Shown: positions 17,211 to 24,502 of the stretch, in pieces
Layout: every line of letters starts with the position of its first letter
Position numbering within the stretch: the stretch's first letter is position 1
NCBI GenBank assembly: GCA_001642415.1
Contig: LTDK01000167.1
Span: forward strand, 3,140 to 33,385
Reading direction: 5' to 3'
DNA length: 30,246 nt
Origin: Nematocida ironsii
Taxonomy: Eukaryota; Microsporidia
Notes under the pieces: generated by a model
What the model saw: only the letters and a program-made list of their open reading frames with translations
Databases searched by the model: none
What the model was told of the DNA's origin: nothing
Made by a program: the position numbers and the translations under genes

Positions 17211-18032
17211 ATGGAGCGGTGTATTGAGTGCGGCTTAAAATACAAAGACAACGATGTTCAGTCAGACAGGCTTATTGTTCTTATTGGGGGACTTGGAGAC
17301 ACGCATAAAGGGTTCTACACAGATGTTTTGATGAAATTTGGCGTGCATTATGGAATTAGAGTCTTTAGTCTAGGGCTGCGGTCAATGCCCGATTATAATT
17401 ACTATACAATACACGATGATGTAGACGATGTACAGAAGTTCTACAAAGACTTAAGAATGGACAAGTATGCAGGGGTCTGGTACATTGGGCACTCAACCGG
17501 ATGCCAGGTGCTTATGCTATTTGCATCTAAAAAGGAGTATAGAGAGAGTGAAGTTATTATTCTGCAGGCTCCAGTGAGTGACCGAGAGTATGAAGAAAGC
17601 ACTAATTCAAATCTTCCACGAACTCTGGAAATTGCACGAAAGCTAAATGAAATAATGCAGTTTGAAAATCAGAAGGAGGAGTTAGACGAGCGAAAGCACC
17701 AAATGGTTCTTTACATGAGGCACAATGGCATTCCGTTTAGAGCAGACCGAATTTTAAGTTTATTTGAAAAGTCTGGAAATGAAGACTTTTTTTCTATTGG
17801 CCAGAGCACAGACAGTGCTAATAGATCTAAGACTAAAGTATATGCAGTGGTTAGCAAAAACGATGAATATATGGTGTCTCCCATGAATGAAGTTATAGAA
17901 CAATTGAAAAGAATAAAAAATATGAAAGGTGTCTACACAATAGAAGCAGACCACAGTCTGGTGTACGGAATGGATAAGTTTCTGAAAATTCTAGAATGCA
18001 TTATCAACCAAAGAAATATAATAGCCGAATAG
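17211..18032 (+). CDS. DUF1749-family alpha/beta hydrolase (SidJ-like esterase fold), 273 aa
   Basis: Beta-strand LIVLIGGLGDT (about 21-31) is followed by the nucleophile elbow IGHSTGCQVLM (Ser95) and then LQAPVSDREYEES. The pair GHSTGCQ...ILQAPVSDRE is the hallmark of fungal DUF1749/UPF0613 proteins, which include the siderophore esterase SidJ. The acid is probably Asp218 in VVSKNDEYM and the base His248 in EADHSLV, completing Ser-Asp-His. There is no signal peptide, so it is likely cytosolic. Substrate is unknown; esterase or thioesterase activity is a family-based inference. ATG 17184 in the same frame would add nine residues (MILFFEIFR). I prefer 17211 because the TATA-like box overlaps 17184. 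The N-terminal MERCIECG has paired Cys. Confidence 0.85.
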   Translation: MERCIECGLKYKDNDVQSDRLIVLIGGLGDTHKGFYTDVLMKFGVHYGIRVFSLGLRSMPDYNYYTIHDDVDDVQKFYKDLRMDKYAGVWYIGHSTGCQVLMLFASKKEYRESEVIILQAPVSDREYEESTNSNLPRTLEIARKLNEIMQFENQKEELDERKHQMVLYMRHNGIPFRADRILSLFEKSGNEDFFSIGQSTDSANRSKTKVYAVVSKNDEYMVSPMNEVIEQLKRIKNMKGVYTIEADHSLVYGMDKFLKILECIINQRNIIAE

Positions 18033-18325
18033 AAGATAATTTACAATAATCTTCTAATATAAAATATTCTAATATTTCTATGTTCATTGAAACAGTAAAG
18101 AAGTACAGTATACCAGCTCTGGCCATTTAACGCATTCCTATAGAATTTCTTCTACAGGATGTTAAAATTTTAAATTTCAGCTTATTTATATATAAATGCA
18201 TGTTTCTTCTGTCTATAAAAGCATTCTTTATCTGTGTAATAGTTTATGTGCTGGCAGTTAAACAGCTCTCTACATATTATACTTTACTAAATTTCTAATA
18301 ATGCTAATTTTAAAAAGTCCTTTAT

Positions 18326-19705
18326 TTATTTTATTGGCATTTGTATTTCGTGCATTAAATCCGATCCGACAACAAGCAACTTGCTATTATAAGTAGATGC
18401 AATTTTCACTTTAAATAAAAACAAAATGTCTACAAAATACATAAATATAAAAAATATAATGTATATAAAAAACAATAGTAATCTTTGTCGGTTTTTTCTG
18501 GGAATATAGTTGAAAAACAGATCCCTTCTGAGAAAAGATGAATTAATCGACTGAGAAGCAAAAATATGATCTACTATACCTAGTATAAGCATTACCCCCT
18601 TTACCACTAAACCCGAAATAACAACTATGTTTACATGTTCAATGTATTTAGAACCCATATATACAAGAATGATAGGGAATTTAAATATTACAATTTCTAT
18701 AAGTACACCAAACATTATTTTTGCACATTTGTTTTTACAGAAGTCTGAAATAAAGGTTACATATGTTATTATTTCCACAATAGTTCCAAAATAGCTTATT
18801 AAAAAATAAGCAGAAATCATAGCTACATAGTGATTTTGTAGTATATAAAGGTTTATATTTTGTTGGTCTTGTACGTATCTTATAAATATTCCAGCTTGAA
18901 ATGATAGAGAGTATATTGATATAAAGAAAGATACTGGTATGAGAAAGAATCTGTAAATTTCAAACACATAATATAAAAATTCGGTTCCTTTGCTTACCTC
19001 TTGGTTAGACACTGGTGTATTTCTTTTATGGGCATTAATTCTGTTTAAACCAATATTACTTGCATTATGAGTAGAAGCAGGCAGAGCCTGAGTATTGTTA
19101 AATGCATTTGTTATATTGTTAGAGCACACGGCTAACAAATTCGAGGAAGGAGTATTGCCTACCTCATTGTTTACCATATGGGGGAAGTCTCTGGATTTTA
19201 TATCCGTGTAGGTATTATTAGAATTTTGTAATAAAATACTGTCTTTTGGCACAGAGTATATACTATTTGTAGGCATGTTTAAAGAAACCAGGCCGGGTGT
19301 GATATTAAGAGCAACCATTCTATCATAAATACTAGCGATCAAATGCTGAATTACACTCTTTTTTTTAGACTCACCAAGCTGATTACTCAAATCATTCAGC
19401 TTTTTAAACATTTTTTGTATATTTATATTATGCTGGCCTGTTATTTTATTTTTCTCAAGACCTACCAATAGTTCTTCACTCAATGTACTGTCCTTATGCA
19501 CTAATTCTAATTCCTTTAGTTGGTTAGACATTTTTAACAGTTCGCCTTTATGCAGATCTAAAGGGTTTAAATCCATTTCCCTGATTATGATGCCGGATAG
19601 CATGTATATATTATGCATAATTTCTGCCGCATTATCTTCATCTTCTGGTATGTATATTTCATCATAGTCCGGAGAATCTCTTTTTCTTAAGTTACCATTG
19701 AACAT
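18326..19705 (-). CDS. Polytopic membrane protein with long polar N-terminal domain, 459 aa
   Basis: The first 240 residues are hydrophilic: an acidic start, a helical stretch about 25-135, then an Asn/Ser/Thr-rich low-complexity linker about 140-235. About five hydrophobic segments follow (near 245-268, 293-318, 329-349, 359-379 and 408-431), with a short polar C-terminus. No known transporter motif is visible and I do not recognise the family. An in-frame ATG at 19732 would give nine more residues, but a TATATAAA element sits directly next to it (19734-19741) and is 29-36 bp from the ATG at 19705, the spacing seen at other genes here, so I choose 19705. No close operon-like partner; the 293-bp spacer on its 3' side has no recognisable feature. 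Confidence 0.6.
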   Translation of the reverse strand: MFNGNLRKRDSPDYDEIYIPEDEDNAAEIMHNIYMLSGIIIREMDLNPLDLHKGELLKMSNQLKELELVHKDSTLSEELLVGLEKNKITGQHNINIQKMFKKLNDLSNQLGESKKKSVIQHLIASIYDRMVALNITPGLVSLNMPTNSIYSVPKDSILLQNSNNTYTDIKSRDFPHMVNNEVGNTPSSNLLAVCSNNITNAFNNTQALPASTHNASNIGLNRINAHKRNTPVSNQEVSKGTEFLYYVFEIYRFFLIPVSFFISIYSLSFQAGIFIRYVQDQQNINLYILQNHYVAMISAYFLISYFGTIVEIITYVTFISDFCKNKCAKIMFGVLIEIVIFKFPIILVYMGSKYIEHVNIVVISGLVVKGVMLILGIVDHIFASQSINSSFLRRDLFFNYIPRKNRQRLLLFFIYIIFFIFMYFVDILFLFKVKIASTYNSKLLVVGSDLMHEIQMPIK

Positions 19706-19733
19706 TCTTAGTTTATCGTCATTCACTTGCATA

Positions 19734-19741
19734 TTTATATA
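19734..19741 (-). promoter_or_regulatory. TATA-like box adjacent to an upstream ATG
   Basis: TATATAAA on the minus strand lies 2 bp from the ATG at 19732 and 29-36 bp from the ATG at 19705. This decides the start in favour of 19705. Confidence 0.4.
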
Positions 19742-20177
19742 TAAGAAATTTCTATTTACAGATATATTAATACATTCCGGTATAAATTATTAATTTTAAT
19801 TTCTTTTGTTTGTTTCTGTTTTTTAATAATTAACTAATTGTTATTATGCGGTATAATCAAAAATATATTTTGTTATTTAAAATATTCATGTAATGAAAAT
19901 ATTCATTTACTGGTTAAAATAACAAATAGTACAAATGCGTATGTAATTTATGCTTTAAGTGTATCTTTATATAATGCATAGTATAATTATGTGAAAAATT
20001 GAATGTGCAGGCATAACATTTATTAAAAGAATTACTACTTATTTTATACATAACTAGAAAGTTCTTTATCACCCTGTATATTCCTATAGTTTTATATACA
20101 AGTCTGCTAATTTTTAATTACATACAGTTTTGCATACTGTGTATATACGTATAATAGGATATTTAAGTTTAAATGTG
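19742..20177. other. 436-bp spacer, no gene seen
   Basis: A+T-rich DNA on the 3' side of the HTH gene. I looked here on the minus strand for the catalytic domain that usually follows a transposase HTH and found no open frame that could hold it. Confidence 0.5.
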
Positions 20178-20576
20178 TTAATTTGGAGATGTGTAGAAGT
20201 ATCCTATATTCCTAAGAGAAGTGGATATGGCATGTGCAGACACTTTCTTTCCAGTTTTTTTATAAAGCATATTTGCTAGCTGCATTGAGGTTAGTGAAGA
20301 TTCATTTTTTATGCACTCTTCTAGAAATTCAAGGTCTGTATAAGTAACCTCAGTAATAAGCTTCGTTCTTTTTTTTCTATCAACTGTTCCATATTTCAAA
20401 TACCTTGAAATAATTCCCTGTACAGTTGCATAGCTCATTGATAGTATTTTTACTATTTCAACTCTTTTTAGACCCTTTCTAAACAAATCAATCACCATGT
20501 CTCTTCTTTGTTGTTCATTGTATTTAGGCTCATTGGATTTCTCTATGCTCTCTGTTTTATTCCCATTCTTTCCCAT
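20178..20576 (-). CDS. Stand-alone Tc1/mariner-type helix-turn-helix protein, 132 aa
   Basis: After a polar start (MGKNGNKTES), two helix-turn-helix units follow. The first covers about residues 22-65, with QQRRDMVIDLFRKGLKRVEI and then ILSMSYATVQGIISRYLKYG. A basic linker DRKKRTK comes next, then a second unit covers about 75-128 (TDLEFLEECIKNESSLTSMQ, then SAHAISTSLRNIGY). The arrangement and the words VxxIISRYLKYGTVDRKKR and VSxxAISTSLRNIGY match the bipartite paired-like DNA-binding region of Tc1/mariner/IS630 transposases. The DDE/D catalytic domain is absent and does not follow in any frame. It may be a domesticated DNA-binding protein or the surviving 5' part of a transposase. Start is ATG 20576; a TTG three codons upstream is ignored. 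Confidence 0.75.
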   Translation of the reverse strand: MGKNGNKTESIEKSNEPKYNEQQRRDMVIDLFRKGLKRVEIVKILSMSYATVQGIISRYLKYGTVDRKKRTKLITEVTYTDLEFLEECIKNESSLTSMQLANMLYKKTGKKVSAHAISTSLRNIGYFYTSPN

Positions 20577-20829
20577 AATTTTCAATTTTTCTGTCGAAAT
20601 AAACCGGGAAACTATTTTATTTTTGTCACACAGTGATATTAATTCTCAGAGATAGAGCATGTAAATGAATATTTACTCTAAAAACATCTATAAGCAGAAA
20701 ATGCAATTTATTCAAAAAATCTTCAAATATTCTTTATTATTAGACTCTAAACTACAATAAATAATTAATAAGACACAGCAATACACTCTGTATATACACA
20801 AGTATAATATAACTCAAGAAATCAGTTGA

Positions 20830-20837
20830 TATATAAA
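20830..20837 (+). promoter_or_regulatory. TATA-like box
   Basis: TATATAAA, 34-41 bp upstream of the ATG at 20871. Confidence 0.35.
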
Positions 20838-20870
20838 TTTTCTATTAATAGGCAAATTATTTGTAAATTA

Positions 20871-21812
20871 ATGCAATCGATAGGAGCAGTCTGTATACAT
20901 CTAATTATTCTTTCAATGTGGGTAGGGCGTGTTATTAGTTCTAGTACTAATTTATTACTAGATTATGATTTAATTTTGTCTAGAGTGAATAAACAGTATG
21001 CCAAAATAAATGAATTGGAGCAGAAGGCTTTAAATTCTAATTTAGAAGATTCTAATCCTGGAATTAATGTGGAAGATAAAGGCTCATTAGATGATATATA
21101 TTGTAAAAGCTTAATCTGTCCTCATCCCCTTACAATAATTGAAAAACTTTCAGAAGCACGGAAAAAAGAAATAAACACGGCGTATGATGATATGATTAGG
21201 CTGGGTAATGTTCATATGCTACAATCAAAAGAGCTAGAGAAAGTAAATAAAGAATTTCCAAAGTGTTTGTTAGAATATAAAGAAAAACTATCAAGTGCCG
21301 AAGCTCTGATTAAGTCTGCAGCTATGGTGGCAAAAAAGCATATGGCAGATTTAGAAGATATCACAAAGAATTCTAGAACTATAGGGTTTTCTGAGGATGA
21401 TGTAACAAGCGTTCTTTTATTCACAGAGAATATTGAACACATATATATAAAGCAAATAAATACGCTGCAAAATCTACTGAATAAAATAGAAAATGGTGAA
21501 AGTCAGTATATAGAAGCGTCATTAAATCTACTATGCGTATTCAGTGATTCTACTGATTCATATCTTAGTTGTTTACATTATATTTATATGTTTACAAAAG
21601 TACGTGACAAGTTCTATGCTATAGAAAATATTTCAATAGAGTTTTCCTTATATAAATCTTGTCTTAGCAAGAAAATAGAGTTACTCCTAGAACTTCTAAA
21701 GATTGATCATATGAAGACAAGTAATAAAGAACTATCAAAATCCATACTGATAAAACTAAGAAAAACAATGATAAAGTACAAAACCATATTTAGAGTACTC
21801 TCTAGTGAATAA
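20871..21812 (+). CDS. Predicted secreted helical protein, 313 aa
   Basis: The N-terminus MQSIGAVCIHLIILSMWVGRVISSS looks like a cleavable signal peptide, with a hydrophobic core of about 14 residues and small residues near position 23. The rest has no membrane segment. It is helical and Lys/Glu/Leu/Ile-rich, with about half a dozen cysteines, including a CKSLICPHP cluster near 80-90 that could form disulphides. I recognise no domain. A secreted, lineage-specific protein in a microsporidium is a candidate host-exposed protein, but that is inference. The frame is open 15 codons further upstream, starting only with a TTG. ATG 20871 is the first ATG, begins the signal peptide and has a TATA-like element upstream. 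Confidence 0.65.
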   Translation: MQSIGAVCIHLIILSMWVGRVISSSTNLLLDYDLILSRVNKQYAKINELEQKALNSNLEDSNPGINVEDKGSLDDIYCKSLICPHPLTIIEKLSEARKKEINTAYDDMIRLGNVHMLQSKELEKVNKEFPKCLLEYKEKLSSAEALIKSAAMVAKKHMADLEDITKNSRTIGFSEDDVTSVLLFTENIEHIYIKQINTLQNLLNKIENGESQYIEASLNLLCVFSDSTDSYLSCLHYIYMFTKVRDKFYAIENISIEFSLYKSCLSKKIELLLELLKIDHMKTSNKELSKSILIKLRKTMIKYKTIFRVLSSE

Positions 21813-22476
21813 TACAACATAAATATAATAGAAACCATGAAGTTCTTCTTATATTTATATTGTATAATTGGTCTAAGCCCAAAATATAAATTGAATTTTC
21901 AAAGAAATATGCACGTACTCAAGAAATGCACTACTTAATAAATATATGGAAATTTACTTGATTAACATAAAAACAGTTAAACATATGATAATACATAACT
22001 AAAGGAATAAAACAGAAATATTCTACAATTTCGGATTATATAAAGGATTTTACAATGAGATAATTTAAATAAATACTCTAATAGTATTAATAATGCTAAT
22101 TATTTCTCTTTCTGTCAGTTTATATGTATAGCCCGAAGATAATCAGAAAAGGCATAACCATCCAGTGAGAATGCACTTATGTTAATATTATATGGATATG
22201 CAATATAATTTGTGTATAGTTCATGATATAATGTATTAATAGTTTAATTTTTGGTTATAGTTGCATTTACGTTTATTCCTAACAAAGAATGGTAATTTAT
22301 ATATTAGAGTAGTATAATGGCATTTTATGAGCTATTGGTGCAACTATTTACAGTAGAATATTGGTGGTTATTATTTACCAATTAGAATTTTTTTAGTGAT
22401 CAATTGTTGCTGTAGTTAAGTATAATTGATTAATGGTTATTTAAGCAAGTGTAGTTGATCAATAGAATTAAATTTC
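21813..22476. other. 664-bp spacer, no gene recognised
   Basis: A+T-rich, without dyad-family repeats and without a credible open frame. The end near 22384-22465 has several TTGATC/TGATCAAT words (GATCAATTGTTG, GTAGTTGATCAATAG) just upstream of the TATA-like box of the next gene. Confidence 0.5.
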
Positions 22477-22485
22477 TATATAAAA
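22477..22485 (+). promoter_or_regulatory. TATA-like box
   Basis: TATATAAAA lies 5-13 bp upstream of the ATG at 22490 but 20-28 bp upstream of the in-frame ATG at 22505, favouring the latter. Confidence 0.4.
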
Positions 22486-22504
22486 TCAGATGGTATGTTT
22501 TTTA

Positions 22505-23770
22505 ATGGATTCATTAAATGCAAAATTAGTAGAAGTATTAAATCTACAAAAACACTCAGCAGAGCCAAACAAAGAATTGAATTTGAGTGATAGAAATGAA
22601 ATAATCTGTGGAATACTTAGAGTTTATAGAAGAGAAGAGCTCTTTCAAAGCGACTATGGCGTATTCAAATCACTTGCATACAATACATTCATGGTTAGAG
22701 TAGTATGGGAAGTGGAGAAGATTGAAACATGCACAGAAGAAATAGTTGTGTCTACAGTTAAAAATGCACTTAAAAATACTCGGTGTGTTATAGACAGTAT
22801 TAAGAAAATAGCCAATGGCATATCTAATGACGTGTATAGAGAATCATACTGTAATATGATGAAATTAAATTACTTATCTGCTATAATACAATACGACGTA
22901 CTGGGCGACTATATACTGAATGATCTAAAAAGCTCGCTATTTCTATACTCTGTGAGACCAGACCTTCCAGATGCTAAAAACATGAAAGAGGCTCTTTTTG
23001 GAATGGACGAGCTGAATGGGTCTGCACGGATAAAGAAAGTGATGCACATATTGATAAATCATGGCGGATCACTTGTTAAATATAACCGCGAAGGAAAGTT
23101 AGAGTCGAATATAAACAATCTGGATATTTCTTATGATAGTGTTCTATCTCTCTACATATTCTTAAATGCGGGATATGCAGACAAGTATCTACCCATTTCT
23201 CTAGTAGAGTCCTCTTTTCTCATGGAAAAAATTAACTTCATGGATGGTAACTGCATTCACCTTGTTCCAACTCTGTTCTTTTTCCTGTACAGAGGGCCTT
23301 GGAACAACACCAGCTATCCATACAGTGTTGCTTTTGAGTATATATTGAATACTATCCAGTATAACCGATATGTGCTCTCCCATAACTCAATCAAAGCCTT
23401 TATTAATGCATACTTCCCTGCACTGGGTATTGATATAAAATCGTACATTTCAAAGCTGTATGTGTATACGGCCTCTCTTAATATAAATATGAATAATATT
23501 GTTATTTTCGGAGAACCATCAAAGACAACACCACCAAAAGTACAGGAAGAACACATTCCACAAATTAAAGATTGTATATGCTATTTTAAAATAGATGCAT
23601 CTAAAGTAGAAAAGGCAAAAAATAGCCGCACTAGTAGCACAGACAAAACCCTTTCATTCTTTGTTGTGCTGTTGATACTTATTGTTCTCACTCTAGCAAT
23701 GATATTTAAGGATGAATTAGAGGTCTTCATAAGATCAATAATTAAGCTATTCAAAGACCATAAAAAATAA
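22505..23770 (+). CDS. C-terminally anchored membrane protein, 421 aa, paralogue of the gene at 12.0 kb
   Basis: A soluble helical region (1-390) with no signal peptide is followed by one membrane segment (about 394-412, LSFFVVLLILIVLTLAMIF) and a 14-residue tail ending KLFKDHKK. The architecture is the same as in the 400-residue protein at 12033-13235. The central block RIKKVMHILINHGGSLVKYN, then a short gap-free run through ESN, aligns with its residues 177-221. Sequence to either side is co-linear but weaker (KN.LKN and M.LNYL-type words upstream, DGN.IH downstream). I recognise no known domain. The in-frame ATG at 22490 would add five residues, but the TATA-like box is too close to it. 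It shares no operon with neighbours; a small hydrophobic open frame starts 18 bp downstream. Confidence 0.75.
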   Translation: MDSLNAKLVEVLNLQKHSAEPNKELNLSDRNEIICGILRVYRREELFQSDYGVFKSLAYNTFMVRVVWEVEKIETCTEEIVVSTVKNALKNTRCVIDSIKKIANGISNDVYRESYCNMMKLNYLSAIIQYDVLGDYILNDLKSSLFLYSVRPDLPDAKNMKEALFGMDELNGSARIKKVMHILINHGGSLVKYNREGKLESNINNLDISYDSVLSLYIFLNAGYADKYLPISLVESSFLMEKINFMDGNCIHLVPTLFFFLYRGPWNNTSYPYSVAFEYILNTIQYNRYVLSHNSIKAFINAYFPALGIDIKSYISKLYVYTASLNINMNNIVIFGEPSKTTPPKVQEEHIPQIKDCICYFKIDASKVEKAKNSRTSSTDKTLSFFVVLLILIVLTLAMIFKDELEVFIRSIIKLFKDHKK

Positions 23771-23788
23771 GCCATCAACAGAAATCAT

Positions 23789-24004
23789 ATGAAAATACTG
23801 TTCAACACAACTAGATACTGTGATATAAATGTATATTTATATTTCTTGTGTTTTCTGATGATTATTGCATTCTTTCTAACTATGCAGTGTATTTCGGGTT
23901 TCGGGATATTTTATATACATAAAATAAAGTATTTTTATATTTATTGTGGTAAACCACTTCTCAATCAACAATTCAAAATAATTCTAGAAAATTTAAAGGT
24001 ATAA
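23789..24004 (+). CDS. Possible small hydrophobic protein, 71 aa
   Basis: An ATG-initiated open frame 18 bp after the tail-anchored gene. Residues about 14-45 are hydrophobic (VYLYFLCFLMIIAFFLTM and onward), followed by a basic, Tyr-rich end. It could be a small single-pass or hairpin membrane protein. It is short, composed mainly of A+T-favoured codons and has no recognisable relative, so it may be chance. Confidence 0.22.
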   Translation: MKILFNTTRYCDINVYLYFLCFLMIIAFFLTMQCISGFGIFYIHKIKYFYIYCGKPLLNQQFKIILENLKV

Positions 24005-24502
24005 ATTAAAATTATTCTTTAATTAACAGACCCTAAGTACAATTACAACGACAGAATTACAACCATCATCAAGACATTATAACGCACCCCAGTCGTGCAT
24101 TTAATAAAGGAACATTCGGATATTCTGATACACTCTCTTTAGTGGACTACTATCTCGCTCACAACCGTCTTCTGCAACGAGGGCGCGTCAGTTCTATTTA
24201 GTATTTTGTTGCCAGTTGCTACCAATTCGTTATAATACACTTATTCCTTATAGAATTACTGGTTCTATACAACTGACACTAGTTATTTATAATATTACAT
24301 TACTGGTTATTTCATATTACAAATACTAAAAGTGTATTATTGGTCTGTGTAAATAATTCAAAATTCTGATTAAGTAGGTTTGCATTTTGAGTTATTTTCG
24401 GTTGTTTAGGGATACACTTCAGTTAATTATAATCTGTATAACTGGAAATAACCGGGAATTGTATGGATCAGAGTAGTTAAAAAAAATATTTTATTTTCCT
24501 TA
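24005..24502. other. Spacer containing a G+C-rich 161-bp island
   Basis: Mostly A+T-rich and geneless. The segment 24076-24236 stands out by composition and by inverted repeats at its ends and is listed separately. The last 60 bp before the next gene contain an A/T run (AAAAAAATATTTTATTTTCC) that may serve as its promoter. Confidence 0.5.
24076..24236. mobile_element. G+C-rich island bounded by 9-bp inverted repeats (possible element remnant or ncRNA)
   Basis: ATTATAACG at 24076-24084 and its exact complement CGTTATAAT at 24228-24236 bound a segment of clearly higher G+C; I count 62 G/C in 24081-24220 (44%), against about a quarter in the flanks. It contains GGGCGCGTC and ACCCCAGTCGTGC words found nowhere else in the window and no open frame longer than about 20 codons. 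On the minus strand the right end reads AACGAATTGGTAGCAACTGG, which resembles a tRNA-primed retrotransposon primer site next to an LTR end. A solo LTR edge, a small MITE-like element or a structured RNA gene are all possible. Class is a guess. Confidence 0.3.
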
